Of a stretch of 64,000 nt of DNA, positions 28,256 to 36,220 are shown piece by piece. Source of the stretch: Actinomycetospora chibensis (GTDB lineage Bacteria > Actinomycetota > Actinomycetes > Mycobacteriales > Pseudonocardiaceae). The position numbers and the translations under genes were made by a program. The notes under the pieces are model-generated. The model made no database searches. It was not told the origin of the DNA and saw only the letters and a list, made by a program, of their open reading frames with translations. The stretch covers positions 1 through 64,000 of the forward strand of contig NZ_JAQZAM010000011.1 in the NCBI RefSeq assembly GCF_028737215.1. The letters are read 5' to 3'. Within the stretch, counting starts at the first letter, position 1. Each line of letters opens with the position of its first letter.

Positions 28256-29050
28256 TCAGGACGACGGGTAGCGCCGGGCGTACCAGGTGGGCGGTTCACC
28301 GAACAGATCCGCGAAATCGCGCGAGAGGTGCGCCTGGTCGGCGTACCCCAGCTCGGCGGCGAGGCCCGCCCAGTCGACCCGCGTGCCCGTCTCCAGCCGG
28401 TCGACGACCTCCTGCAGCCGGTACCGGCGGATGACCCACTTGGGACCCAACCCGACGTGCTCGGAGAACAGGCGCTGGAGGCTGCGCATTCCCAGCCCCG
28501 CCGCCGCGGCGAGCCGGTCGACCCGCGCGATCATGGGGTCGGCGGCGACCCGGGCGACGAGCTCGCGGGCCTCCCGCGCCGCAGGTCCGGGGCCGTCGGC
28601 GGGCAGGTGGGCGCGCAGCCAGTCGGCCATCGCGCCGGCCAGGACCGGCTCGCCGGCCAGTGCCGGAACCTCGGCGACCTCGACCTCGCGGTCGACGAGC
28701 GCGCTCACCGGCCCGTCCGCGAGCGCCCCGAACACACCGGGCCGGAAGGCCGCGCCCACCACGGAGCCGCGGCCCGCCAGCTCGCGCACCATGTGCCGGC
28801 TCCGTGGCCCGACGACGCGCGGCGGCCCCTCGTCGATGAGCGACACGTGCACCTGCGGCAACGGCACGATCTTCTGGGCGTAGGGCTCGGCGTACTCCCA
28901 GGACGCCGTCCACAGCCGCTCCACCCACGGGGCCAGCTCCGCATCCGGCTCCTGCACCGCGATCCGCTGGGCCGTGCGCCAGTGCCCGCCGAGCTCGCGG
29001 GGGTCCCGCTCGTCGGGTTGTCGCGTTCGTCCATGACCGGCCGCCGGCAC
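28256..29050 (-). CDS. AraC-family transcriptional regulator
   Basis: 264-residue regulator. The C-terminal third holds two helix-turn-helix motifs (RVDRLAAAAGLGMRSLQRLFSEHVG and DWAGLAAELGYADQAHLSRDF), ending with the typical GEPPTWYARR. The N-terminal 140 residues resemble the DUF6597-type sensor domain (PLPQVHVSLIDEG, FRPGVFGALAD). The GTG at 29050 is the only reasonable start. It is divergent from the DinB-like gene 19 bases away, its likely target. Inducer unknown. Confidence 0.82.
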   Translation of the reverse strand: MPAAGHGRTRQPDERDPRELGGHWRTAQRIAVQEPDAELAPWVERLWTASWEYAEPYAQKIVPLPQVHVSLIDEGPPRVVGPRSRHMVRELAGRGSVVGAAFRPGVFGALADGPVSALVDREVEVAEVPALAGEPVLAGAMADWLRAHLPADGPGPAAREARELVARVAADPMIARVDRLAAAAGLGMRSLQRLFSEHVGLGPKWVIRRYRLQEVVDRLETGTRVDWAGLAAELGYADQAHLSRDFADLFGEPPTWYARRYPSS

Positions 29051-29055
29051 GTCAC

Positions 29056-29061
29056 TAGCGT
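29056..29061 (+). promoter_or_regulatory. -10 box, leaderless promoter of the DinB-like gene
   Basis: TAGCGT ends 8 bases before the GTG at 29070 without a ribosome site. It lies in the 19-base gap to the divergent AraC gene, so an AraC protein bound here would influence both. Confidence 0.5.
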
Positions 29062-29069
29062 CCCGTGCC

Positions 29070-29642
29070 GTGTTCCCCGACTTCACCCCCCGCCCGCACC
29101 TCGTCGCCGCCGCGGCCGCACCGCACGAAGCGCTCGTCGCCGCGGCCGCCGACCACCTCGACGCGCCCGTGCCCTGCGAGGGCTGGACCGTCCGCGACCT
29201 CGCCGAGCACATGCTCACCTGGACCCCGGTCCTCGCCGGCGCCGGCCGCGGGGCGCCGCCCGAGCCGGGCGCGCCGACGCTCGAGGGCGACTGGCCCGCC
29301 GTCCTCGGCAAGGACCGCGACGACCTCGTCGCGGTCTGGAGCGACCCGGGCTCCTGGCAGGGCACCACCACCATGACCAGCTCCGAGCTGCCGGCCGCGG
29401 TCGTCGGGACGATGACGTTCTGCGAGCTCGTGCTGCACGGCTGGGACCTCGCCCGCGGGCTCGGACGGACCGTGAGCTGGAACGACGCGCTGCTCGAGGA
29501 GGCCCACGACGCGCTCTCCCTGCTCACGCCGCTCGGGCGCCAGATGGGGGCCTTCGGCCCCGCCGTCGACGTCGCCCCCGACGCGCCGCTGCTCGACCGC
29601 GTCGTCGCCGTCGCGGGGCGCGACCCGTCCTGGCGTCCCTGA
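29070..29642 (+). CDS. TIGR03086-type DinB/mycothiol-dependent enzyme family protein
   Basis: 190-residue four-helix-bundle protein of the DinB superfamily. Expected metal-ligand histidines are in EGWTVRDLAEHML (family signature CEGWTVRDLAEH), and the segment FCELVLHGWDLARGLG is the family's second conserved helix. Related proteins use mycothiol as cofactor (maleylpyruvate isomerase type) or are of unknown function. Start GTG, leaderless. Divergent from an AraC-type regulator. Substrate unknown. Confidence 0.8.
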   Translation: MFPDFTPRPHLVAAAAAPHEALVAAAADHLDAPVPCEGWTVRDLAEHMLTWTPVLAGAGRGAPPEPGAPTLEGDWPAVLGKDRDDLVAVWSDPGSWQGTTTMTSSELPAAVVGTMTFCELVLHGWDLARGLGRTVSWNDALLEEAHDALSLLTPLGRQMGAFGPAVDVAPDAPLLDRVVAVAGRDPSWRP

Positions 29643-29669
29643 CCTCCCCGGCGGGGCAGGATGGTGGTC

Positions 29670-29882
29670 ATGAGCGACATCGACCCCGCGGACCTGGCGC
29701 GGTTGCGGTCGCGGGCGTGGAGCCAGGACGCCGCCGGGGCCCGCGCGGAGTGCGCCGCCGACCGCAGGGGCCACCTCGCCGTGGTGGTCACCGCCGGTGA
29801 ACCGCCCCGATGCGAGCACTGCGGCGAGACGCTGAGCCCGGACGCGCTGCGGAAGGCGGGCTACAAGCCCGAGCGGTCCTGA
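29670..29882 (+). CDS. small zinc-ribbon-like hypothetical protein
   Basis: 70-residue protein beginning MSDIDPADLARLRSRAW with a single C-terminal CEHCGETLS motif (one CxxC pair, so a full zinc ribbon would need dimerisation). No membrane segment. The first of two nearby ATG codons (29661) is less likely because the second gives a charged N-terminus and is preceded by CAGGAT, a -10-like box 7 bases before. Likely part of the same small-gene run as its neighbours. Function unknown. Confidence 0.55.
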   Translation: MSDIDPADLARLRSRAWSQDAAGARAECAADRRGHLAVVVTAGEPPRCEHCGETLSPDALRKAGYKPERS

Positions 29883-29903
29883 CCGCCACGATCCCGTCGG
29901 CAC

Positions 29904-29909
29904 TATCCT
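29904..29909 (+). promoter_or_regulatory. -10 box, leaderless promoter of the MBL-fold gene
   Basis: TATCCT lies exactly 7 bases before the GTG at 29917 and no Shine-Dalgarno sequence is present. Confidence 0.55.
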
Positions 29910-29916
29910 TCCGGGC

Positions 29917-30594
29917 GTGGACCTCCTCGACCAGTACACCGGCCATGTCGAGCCCGCCGGCCCCGCCGCGCGCCGCGACCTCCAGGACGTCTCGATCACC
30001 AAGGTGTCGGTCGGGCCGATGGACAACAACGCCTACGTCCTGGTCGACAAGGCCACCGGGCAGGCGCTGCTGATCGACGCGGCGAACGAGACCGACCGGC
30101 TGCTCGACACCGTCGACACGGTCGCCTCCCGGGACACGCTCTCCGCCCTCGCGACGACCCACAAGCACTGGGACCACATCCAGTCGCTCGAGGACGTCGT
30201 CGGCGCCGTGCACCCGAGCACCTACGCGCACGAGAAGGACGCCCCGGAGCTGCCCGTCACCCCGGACCACACGGTCGGCGACGACGACACCGTGTCCTTC
30301 GGCAACTCGTTCGTCGAGATCATCCACCTCGACGGCCACACGCCCGGTTCGATCGCGCTGCTCTACCGCGACCCGGCCGGCAGCGCCCACCTCTTCACCG
30401 GCGACTCGCTGTTCCCCGGCGGCCACGGCAAGACGGCGACCCTGGAGCACCACGAGTCGCTGATGAACGACCTCGAGCACAAGGTGTTCGGCCGCCTCGA
30501 CGACGACACCCACGTCTACCCGGGCCACGGCGACGACACGACCCTCGGCGCCGAGCGCCCGCACCTCCCGGAGTGGCGCGAGCGGGGCTGGTGA
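29917..30594 (+). CDS. metallo-beta-lactamase-fold hydrolase (glyoxalase II-like)
   Basis: 225-residue binuclear-metal hydrolase. The metal signature THKHWDH (81-87) matches HxHxDH; further ligands are in DGHTPGS, the GDSLF aspartate and YPGHGDDT near the C-terminus. The fold and length resemble glyoxalase II or related thioester hydrolases, but substrate is not certain. Gene order next to uvrA matches the M. tuberculosis Rv1637c neighbourhood (from memory). Its stop codon lies inside a bidirectional hairpin shared with the convergent PPOX gene. Confidence 0.9.
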   Translation: MDLLDQYTGHVEPAGPAARRDLQDVSITKVSVGPMDNNAYVLVDKATGQALLIDAANETDRLLDTVDTVASRDTLSALATTHKHWDHIQSLEDVVGAVHPSTYAHEKDAPELPVTPDHTVGDDDTVSFGNSFVEIIHLDGHTPGSIALLYRDPAGSAHLFTGDSLFPGGHGKTATLEHHESLMNDLEHKVFGRLDDDTHVYPGHGDDTTLGAERPHLPEWRERGW

Positions 30595-30611
30595 GCGGGC
30601 TACTCCCGCTC
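30593..30611. terminator. bidirectional terminator between convergent genes
   Basis: GAGCGGG (30593-30599) and CCCGCTC (30605-30611) form a perfect 7-bp stem with a 5-base loop; it contains both stop codons of the convergent MBL and PPOX genes, which are only 5 bases apart. Confidence 0.6.
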
Positions 30612-31055
30612 GACCCTCCGGAGCCCGTGCGCGGGTGTCCACCACTCGACGACGAGGCGCGTGGCCCGCTCGTCGAGGTGGGTGTGGACGACCTCGTCGA
30701 TGTCGGCGTGGAACAGGTCGCCCTCCGGGCCCTCGGTGATCGCCCCGGCGAGGAGGGCCCGGCCGGCGATCTTGGCCTCGCCCGGCCACTGCGCCTCGGC
30801 ACCCTCGACGGGGTCGACCGTGGCGCTGTGGAGGGCGAACCGCGGGTCCCGCCGCAGGTCCGCGCCCTTGCGCGCGCCGGGCATGGAGCCGAAGGTCAGC
30901 CGGCCGTCCTCGAAGACCGTCTCGATCCCCGAGATCCGCGGCGACCCGTCGGCCCGCAGCGTGGCGAGGGTCTTGTGCTTGTGGGCGTCGAACAGCGCGC
31001 GGACCCGCTGCGCGAACTGCGGCGCCGCCTCTTCGACGTCGTGCCAGGCCACCAT
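30600..31055 (-). CDS. pyridoxamine 5'-phosphate oxidase-family protein
   Basis: 151-residue split-barrel flavin/F420-binding fold: ALFDAHKHKTLATLRADGSPRISGIETVF (strands 1-3) and DPRFALHSA followed by AKIAGRALL. Members bind FMN, F420 or haem; the short length and lack of a diagnostic tail leave the cofactor undecided. Start ATG 31055; a GATCCT box 6 bases upstream could give a leaderless message. Function unknown beyond the fold. Confidence 0.75.
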   Translation of the reverse strand: MVAWHDVEEAAPQFAQRVRALFDAHKHKTLATLRADGSPRISGIETVFEDGRLTFGSMPGARKGADLRRDPRFALHSATVDPVEGAEAQWPGEAKIAGRALLAGAITEGPEGDLFHADIDEVVHTHLDERATRLVVEWWTPAHGLRRVERE

Positions 31056-31204
31056 GCGCCGAGGATCGCACCGGGCACCGACACCGCGGAACGCGCCGAG
31101 GTGGACGGCGACCCCCACTCGTTCGGCGTATCGGCTCGCTGACGTTCCGTAGATCTGCTCCGATCGTCCGCGGACAGGTCGAGCACAACCATCGGGGGAC
31201 GTCC

Positions 31205-31726
31205 ATGTCGACGCAGGAGAGCTCGCCGCCGAGGGGGCGGACACGGATCGTCGTCGGGGTGCTGGCCGCGCTCCTCGTGGTGATCGTCGTCCTCGCCGTG
31301 CTCGTGCTGACCGGGGTCACCCGGGGCCTGTTCGCCAAGGACATCACCCGCACGGTCCGCAACGACGTCGACGCGAGCGGCCTGGTCGCGGCGCTCGTGT
31401 CGTACCCGGACTCGTTCCGCGGCGGCACGCTCGCGGGGGGCCGGGCCGAGCTCGGCGTGCAGATCGACCAGGTGGCGCTGCGCGGCGGCGACCCCGTGGC
31501 GCAGCCGGCGACGATCGTCCTGCGCACCTACAGCTGCCCGGGCGCCGACGGCAAGCCGGCCGCGACGCGTCTGACGATCGAGGGCGCGGACGCCGAGCAC
31601 CTCGCGCCGCGACCTGCCTCCGCCGGCGGCGGTGTGGCGCTGAGCGGCGCCTTCGAGGTCGTCTCGGTCGCCCCGATGGCGCCGGGTGCCGCGCCGGAGT
31701 GCCGCATCGATCTCGCCGCACGCTGA
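31205..31726 (+). CDS. single-pass membrane-anchored hypothetical protein
   Basis: 173 residues: a short basic cytoplasmic N-terminus (MSTQESSPPRGRTR), one transmembrane helix (about 15-37) and an extracytoplasmic beta-rich domain with two cysteines (YSCPG and PECRIDL) that may form a disulfide. I do not recognise the family. GGGGGAC precedes the ATG. The preceding 149-base gap to the divergent PPOX gene shows no further gene. Confidence 0.6.
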   Translation: MSTQESSPPRGRTRIVVGVLAALLVVIVVLAVLVLTGVTRGLFAKDITRTVRNDVDASGLVAALVSYPDSFRGGTLAGGRAELGVQIDQVALRGGDPVAQPATIVLRTYSCPGADGKPAATRLTIEGADAEHLAPRPASAGGGVALSGAFEVVSVAPMAPGAAPECRIDLAAR

Positions 31727-31737
31727 CCGAACCGTGA

Positions 31738-31756
31738 CGCGGGAACGGTTCCCGCG
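31738..31756. terminator. 19-bp perfect inverted repeat (terminator or operator)
   Basis: CGCGGGAAC (31738-31746) and GTTCCCGCG (31748-31756) around a single base, 12 bases after the membrane protein stop and 58 bases before the next gene. A one-base centre favours a protein-binding site over an RNA hairpin; both remain open. Confidence 0.4.
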
Positions 31757-31813
31757 CCGCACCCCGGCAGGCCACGCTCGGGTCGTCAGGGTCGACGACT
31801 TGTGGGAGCGACG

Positions 31814-32740
31814 ATGCGCGAAGACATCTCTTTCGACGCCGAGGGCGCGACGCTGCGCGGGTGGTTCTACGCACCCGACGCCGCGGACGCGAACGGTGGC
31901 CACCCCTGCGTGGTGATGGCGCACGGCTTCTCGGCGGTCAAGGAGCAGCACCTCGACGACTACGCCGAGGTCTTCGCCGCCGCGGGCCTCGCGTGCGTGG
32001 TCTACGACAACCGCGGGTTCGGCGCCTCCGACGCCGCGCCCGGCAAGCCGCGCCAGGAGATCGACCCCTGGGAGCAGATCCGCGACTACCAGCACGCAGT
32101 CACCTACGCGCAGAGCCGTGACGACGTCGACGCCGACCGGATCGGCGCCTGGGGGTCGAGCTACTCGGGCGGGCACGTCTACGTGCTCGGCGCCATCGAC
32201 CGGCGCGTCAAGGCGGTGTCGGGGCAGGCCCCGCTGGTCTCGGGCCGTCGGGGCTTCGAGTCGCTGGTGCGCATCGACGCATGGGGGCCGACCTGGGAGG
32301 CGTTCGCCGCCGACCGGCTCGAGCGCGCCCGGGGCGGCGAGCCGGCGATGATGCCGGTGGTCACCGAGGACCCGACGGCGCCGGCAGCCCTGCCGACCCC
32401 CGACTCCTACGAGTGGTTCACCCGCACCCAGCGCGACCGTGCGCCGTCGTGGCGGAACGAGGTGACGCTGCGGTCGGTCGAGCTGCTGCAGGGCTACGAG
32501 CCGCGGGCGTTCCTCCCGCTGATCTCCCCGACGCCGGTGCAGATGGTGGTGACGCCGAACGACCGGCTCATCGCCGGCGAGCTCGCCGCCGCGGCCTACG
32601 AGACCGCGGTCCACCCGAAGAAGATCGTGCTCGCCCCGGGCGGGCACTTCGACGCCTACACAGGACGGGGCTTCGAGATCAGCTCCGCCGCCGCCCGCGA
32701 CTGGTTCGTCGAGCACCTGCACGTCGGCAAGACCGGGTAG
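31814..32740 (+). CDS. alpha/beta hydrolase (X-Pro dipeptidyl-peptidase-like/ DLH family)
   Basis: 308-residue alpha/beta-hydrolase: oxyanion block VVMAHGFSAVKEQHLDDYAE, NRGFGASD, nucleophile elbow GSSYSGG (in GAWGSSYSGGHVYV) and the C-terminal catalytic histidine GGHFDAY. Length and the PTPDSYEWF insertion resemble the acetylxylan-esterase-like or polyketide-transferase-like hydrolases of this fold. No signal peptide. ATG has GGGAGCG 4 bases upstream. Substrate unknown. It ends 13 bases before the convergent F420 PPOX gene. Confidence 0.8.
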   Translation: MREDISFDAEGATLRGWFYAPDAADANGGHPCVVMAHGFSAVKEQHLDDYAEVFAAAGLACVVYDNRGFGASDAAPGKPRQEIDPWEQIRDYQHAVTYAQSRDDVDADRIGAWGSSYSGGHVYVLGAIDRRVKAVSGQAPLVSGRRGFESLVRIDAWGPTWEAFAADRLERARGGEPAMMPVVTEDPTAPAALPTPDSYEWFTRTQRDRAPSWRNEVTLRSVELLQGYEPRAFLPLISPTPVQMVVTPNDRLIAGELAAAAYETAVHPKKIVLAPGGHFDAYTGRGFEISSAAARDWFVEHLHVGKTG

Positions 32741-32753
32741 GCGACCCGAGGGC

Positions 32754-33173
32754 CTAGGACCACGACCACCCCGACCAGCGGGTGACCTCGACGATGATCG
32801 CCGGCCCCTCGGGCGGCTCGTCGCGGTGCTGGGGGTAGCGGGCACCGAGCGCCTCGCGGGCCCGTGCGAGTACCGCCTCGTCGTCCGTGACCGTCGCGAC
32901 GCCGTCGGCGCGCACCCACCACAGGGTGCTCCAGTCGTCGTCGTAGTGGTCGGCGAGCAGCGAGACGGCCGGGTGGTCGGCGATGTTGCGCAAGCGCTTG
33001 AGCGCGCGGTGGCGCTTGGGCTTGGCGTCGACGGCGATGAGGACGGTGTCGACCTCGACCGCGAACACGACGGGCACGAGGTGGGGCTGCCCGTCCCCCG
33101 CGACCGTGGCCAGACGCGCGACGCGCGCCGCGGCGAACCGGCGGCGCGCGTCGTCGACCTCGAGCGTGGGCAC
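32754..33173 (-). CDS. F420-dependent PPOX-class oxidoreductase (TIGR03668 type)
   Basis: 139-residue split-barrel protein of the Rv0121-type family, expected to use coenzyme F420H2. Features: ARVARLATVAGDGQPHLVPVVFAV, the phosphate-binding DAKPKRHRALKRLRNI, VSLLADHYDDDWSTLWWVRADG and PAIIVEVTRWSGW. GTG start 3 bases after the upstream LLM oxidoreductase gene ends, so the two form an operon of F420 enzymes. Substrate unknown. Confidence 0.8.
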   Translation of the reverse strand: MPTLEVDDARRRFAAARVARLATVAGDGQPHLVPVVFAVEVDTVLIAVDAKPKRHRALKRLRNIADHPAVSLLADHYDDDWSTLWWVRADGVATVTDDEAVLARAREALGARYPQHRDEPPEGPAIIVEVTRWSGWSWS

Positions 33174-33176
33174 GGG

Positions 33177-34013
33177 TCAGATCAGCTTCGCGAGCCCGTC
33201 GAGCTCCGTGAGCACGGTGTCGCGGTCGGACGGGTTCACCGCGTAGATCACGCGGTCCATGCCGACGCGGCGGTAGGCGTCGAGGGCCTCGGACGAGGTC
33301 TCGGCCGCGAACAGCGACATGGGGATGCGCCCGCGCCCGGCGTCGGCGGCGCGCTGCTGCAGCGCGTTCGCCCGCTGCTCGAACTCGTCGATGTTGTCGG
33401 GACCGACGCGCTGGGGCAGCCAGGCGTCGCCGAAGTCGAGGATGCGGTCCTCGGTGGTCGGCCCCATGCCACCGACGTAGACCGGCGGGTGCGGGTCCTG
33501 GGCGGGCTTCGGCCAGGCCCAGCTGCGCTGGAAGTCCACGAACTCGCCGTGGAACTCCGCCTCCTCCTTCGTCCACAGCTCCTTCATGGCCTTGATCTGC
33601 TCGGCCATGCGGCGCATGCGGGTCTTGGGGTTGGTGCCGTGGTCGGCCATCTCCTCGCGGTTCCAGCCCCCGCCGACGCCGAAGAGGAAACGCCCGCCGG
33701 AGAGGTGGTCGAGGCTCGCGACCTCCTTGGCCGTGTGGATCGGGTCGCGCTCGATCACCAGGCAGATGCCGGTGGCGAGCTTCAGCGTCGTCGTCGCACA
33801 CGCCGCCGCGGTGAGGGCGACGAACGGGTCGTAGGTGTGGATGTACATGCGCGGGAGGTCGCCCCCGCCCGGGTAGGGCGACTCGCGACTCACCGGGATG
33901 TGGCTGTGCTCGGGGAACCAGAGCGAGTCGAAGCCCCGGTCCTCCACCTCCTTGGCGAGCGTGGCGGGGTCGATCGCGTCGTGCGTCGGGAACATCAAGA
34001 TGCCGTGGTCCAC
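33177..34013 (-). CDS. LLM-class F420-dependent oxidoreductase (TIGR03619 type)
   Basis: 278-residue luciferase-like TIM barrel enzyme: FDSLWFPEHSHIP, the CLVIERDPIHTAKEVASLDHLSGGRFLFGVGGGW block (split as ERDPIHTAKEVASLDHLSGG and FGVGGGWNREE), and VYVGGMGPTTEDRILDFGDAW. Such enzymes transfer hydride from F420H2 to varied substrates. Start GTG 34013; GATAAT, a good -10, lies 9 bases upstream, so the message has at most a few leader bases. Followed immediately by an F420 PPOX gene. Divergent from the S4 protein gene. Confidence 0.88.
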   Translation of the reverse strand: MDHGILMFPTHDAIDPATLAKEVEDRGFDSLWFPEHSHIPVSRESPYPGGGDLPRMYIHTYDPFVALTAAACATTTLKLATGICLVIERDPIHTAKEVASLDHLSGGRFLFGVGGGWNREEMADHGTNPKTRMRRMAEQIKAMKELWTKEEAEFHGEFVDFQRSWAWPKPAQDPHPPVYVGGMGPTTEDRILDFGDAWLPQRVGPDNIDEFEQRANALQQRAADAGRGRIPMSLFAAETSSEALDAYRRVGMDRVIYAVNPSDRDTVLTELDGLAKLI

Positions 34014-34058
34014 GTCGTGCTGATTATCCCGCGCCGAGGGACGGCACACTGGTCGGCG

Positions 34059-34457
34059 ATGGAATCCACGCGCGTCGACCGCTGGCTGTGGGCGGTGCGG
34101 CTGACCAAGACCCGGGCCGACGCGGCCGAGGCCTGCCGCGGCGGGCACGTGCGCGTCAACGACACCCCGGCCAAGCCCGCGACGGCCGTGAAACCGGGCG
34201 ACACGATCCGCACGCGGGTCTACGAGATCCCGCGCATCGTCGAGGTCACGAAGGTCATCGAGAAGCGCGTCGGTGCCCCGGTGGCCGTGACCTGCTACGT
34301 CGACCACACGCCGCCGCCCCCGCCGCCCGAGGAACGGCCCGCGCCGGTCGCGGTGCGCGACCGCGGCGCGGGCCGTCCGACCAAGCGGGACCGCCGGCTC
34401 ATCGACGCCCTGCGGGAGGACGCCCTGCGGGAGGGCGCCGACCCCGACGGGCTGTGA
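34059..34457 (+). CDS. S4-domain RNA-binding protein (Hsp15/HslR-like)
   Basis: 132-residue protein: S4 domain VDRWLWAVRLTKTRADAAEACRGGHVRVNDTPAKP (residues 5-39 region), then a variable linker and basic C-terminus (RPTKRDRRLIDALRED). Family members bind stalled 50S-tRNA complexes (Hsp15 in E. coli, RqcP in Bacillus). The last 20 residues contain a short duplication, LREDALREGA. ATG, with CACACT 8 bases before it as a weak leaderless -10. Convergent with the GH12 gene. Confidence 0.85.
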   Translation: MESTRVDRWLWAVRLTKTRADAAEACRGGHVRVNDTPAKPATAVKPGDTIRTRVYEIPRIVEVTKVIEKRVGAPVAVTCYVDHTPPPPPPEERPAPVAVRDRGAGRPTKRDRRLIDALREDALREGADPDGL

Positions 34458-34464
34458 GCGCGGA

Positions 34465-35235
34465 CTACAGCGTGGCCGAGAACGACTTCGTGGTCAGACC
34501 CCGGCCGCCGATCCAGGGTTCGAAGCCGGCCTGGACGCTCGTCATGTACCACTCGGGCTTCGCGACGCCGCGGCGCTGGGCGTCGGCGACGAACTGGTCG
34601 AGCGGGAGGTCGGTGACCTCGAGCGTCGGCTGCTGGCGCACGTAGCTGATCGTCGGCAGGTCGATCGCGCCGAGCCAGACGTCCCACATGGTGCCACCGA
34701 TGCTGACCTCGGCCTTCTTCTCGCCGATCGGCTGCACGCGGGGTGTGTTCTTCAGCCAGATCATGAGCTCGAGGCCGGTGGGACGGCCGTCGCGCCGCGG
34801 CGTCGGGTCCATCCAGAGGTCGTAGGAGACGTTGTAGTCGCCGGTCGGCGGCACGGCGACCGACCAGGACGAGCGCAGTCCGGCGAGCTGCGAGACCGGC
34901 TTCGGGAACGGGCTGTCCTTCGTGCAGTTGCCGTAGTTGCAGCCCCAGACCATCGACGGGTACGCGGCGGGCTCGTTCTCCTTGTGGTGGTCGGCCGGGT
35001 CGACCACGAAGCCGGTGTCGAACGCCGTGATGCACTGCGGGGTGTCGGCACCCCAGACGTCGTTCTGGACCTCGTAGCGCCCGCCGGCCACCGGCGTCGA
35101 CCCGAACTTGTCGCACACCCGCACCCCGTCGACGCGGGGCGTGGTGGCCAGGGCCGGGCTCCCACCCAGCAGCACCGAGAGCACGGCCAGGAGCGCCACG
35201 ATCATCCCGCTCGTCGCCCGTCGTCGACCGTTCAT
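34465..35235 (-). CDS. secreted GH12 endoglucanase-like protein
   Basis: 256-residue exported glycoside hydrolase of family 12 (beta-1,4-glucanase or xyloglucanase). A Sec signal peptide spans about 1-30 (hydrophobic 11-24, ALA at 28-30). GH12 hallmarks: YEVQNDVWG (54-62), YPSMVWGCNYG, the nucleophile Glu in GLELMIW (E156) and the acid/base Glu in GFEPWIGG (E239). Both catalytic residues are intact. GAGG precedes the ATG. It follows a second GH12 gene by 125 bases, apparently a tandem duplicate. Confidence 0.88.
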   Translation of the reverse strand: MNGRRRATSGMIVALLAVLSVLLGGSPALATTPRVDGVRVCDKFGSTPVAGGRYEVQNDVWGADTPQCITAFDTGFVVDPADHHKENEPAAYPSMVWGCNYGNCTKDSPFPKPVSQLAGLRSSWSVAVPPTGDYNVSYDLWMDPTPRRDGRPTGLELMIWLKNTPRVQPIGEKKAEVSIGGTMWDVWLGAIDLPTISYVRQQPTLEVTDLPLDQFVADAQRRGVAKPEWYMTSVQAGFEPWIGGRGLTTKSFSATL

Positions 35236-35312
35236 CCGCCGCCATCCTCGCTGCTCGACCGTTCGTCGCGCCTGAAGCTACGTTCGTCGAGGTCTTCGAG
35301 GCAGTCTCGTCC

Positions 35313-35326
35313 CCCGTCCGAACGGG
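35313..35326 (-). terminator. short hairpin between tandem GH12 genes
   Basis: CCCGT (35313-35317) with ACGGG (35322-35326) and a CCGA loop, 35 bases beyond the lipoprotein GH12 stop. A weak stem; could reduce read-through into the second copy. Confidence 0.3.
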
Positions 35327-35360
35327 TGGTCCTTCCCCCACACGAACCTCAGTAGAGCAC

Positions 35361-36206
35361 TCAGACACCGTTCCGGGTGAGCGCGAAGGCGTCGGTGGAC
35401 AGGCCCTCGCCGCCGATCCAGGGCTCGAAGCCGGCCTGGACGTTGGTGAGGAACCAGGACGGCTCGACCACGCCGCGCCGGGTGGCGTCGGTGATGAAGT
35501 CGCTGATCGGGAGGTCGAGGACGGTGGTGGTCGACTCCTCGCGGACGTAGGAGATCACCGGCAGGCCCTCGTTCTCGCCCTGCCAGATCTCCCAGCGCGC
35601 GTCGCCGATCTCGACGTCGGCGCGCTTCGAGCCGATCGGCTGGACGCGGTCGGTGCGGTCCAGCCAGATCATCAGCTCGGCGCCGGTGTTGGCGCCGTCG
35701 CGGCGCGCGGTCGGGTCGAGCCAGACGTCGTAGGCGACGTTGTAGTCGCCGCGGCGCGGGACGGTGACCGCCCAGCTGGAGCGCACGTCCCCGAGATCGG
35801 CCAGCGGACGCGGGAACGGCGCGTCGCGGGTGCAGGTCCCGTAGTTGCAGCCGACGACGATCGACGGGTAGGCGGCCGGCCCGGAGTCCTTGTCGTGGCT
35901 CGCCTGCACCGAGAAGCCGGTGTCGAACGCGGTGGTGCACTGCGGGGTCGTCGCGCCCCAGGCGTTGTTCTGCACCTCGTAGCGCCCGCCGGCCACGGGC
36001 ACCGACTGGAACTTCCCGCAGATCCGTCGACCCTCGCGCGAGCCCTCCGGAGGCAGGGGCGCGAGCGGTCCGCCGTTGACGATCGGGGCCCCGGCGGTCG
36101 GCGGGGGCGGTGTCCCCTGGGTCTCCCCGCCCGCCCCGCCACAGCCGGCGAGGACGAGTGCCAGCACCGCCACTGCGGCGGCGAGCAGCCGCCGGGCATC
36201 ACCCAT
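35361..36206 (-). CDS. lipoprotein GH12 endoglucanase-like protein
   Basis: 281-residue paralogue of the next gene. It begins with a lipoprotein signal (hydrophobic 7-20, LAGC with C22) and a Pro/Thr/Gly linker (23-55) that would hold the catalytic domain off the membrane. GH12 motifs are intact: YEVQNNAWG, YPSIVVGCNYG, nucleophile in AELMIWLD and acid/base in GFEPWIGGEGL. I start at ATG 36206; TAGCCT lies 8 bases upstream, giving a leaderless message. One copy anchored and one secreted suggests division of labour on plant or oomycete glucan (inference). Confidence 0.87.
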   Translation of the reverse strand: MGDARRLLAAAVAVLALVLAGCGGAGGETQGTPPPPTAGAPIVNGGPLAPLPPEGSREGRRICGKFQSVPVAGGRYEVQNNAWGATTPQCTTAFDTGFSVQASHDKDSGPAAYPSIVVGCNYGTCTRDAPFPRPLADLGDVRSSWAVTVPRRGDYNVAYDVWLDPTARRDGANTGAELMIWLDRTDRVQPIGSKRADVEIGDARWEIWQGENEGLPVISYVREESTTTVLDLPISDFITDATRRGVVEPSWFLTNVQAGFEPWIGGEGLSTDAFALTRNGV

Positions 36207-36214
36207 ACGGGGGG

Positions 36215-36220
36215 AGGCTA
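36215..36220 (-). promoter_or_regulatory. -10 box, leaderless promoter of the lipoprotein GH12 gene
   Basis: TAGCCT on the minus strand ends 8 bases before ATG 36206. It coincides with the last bases of the upstream oxidoreductase gene. Confidence 0.45.
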
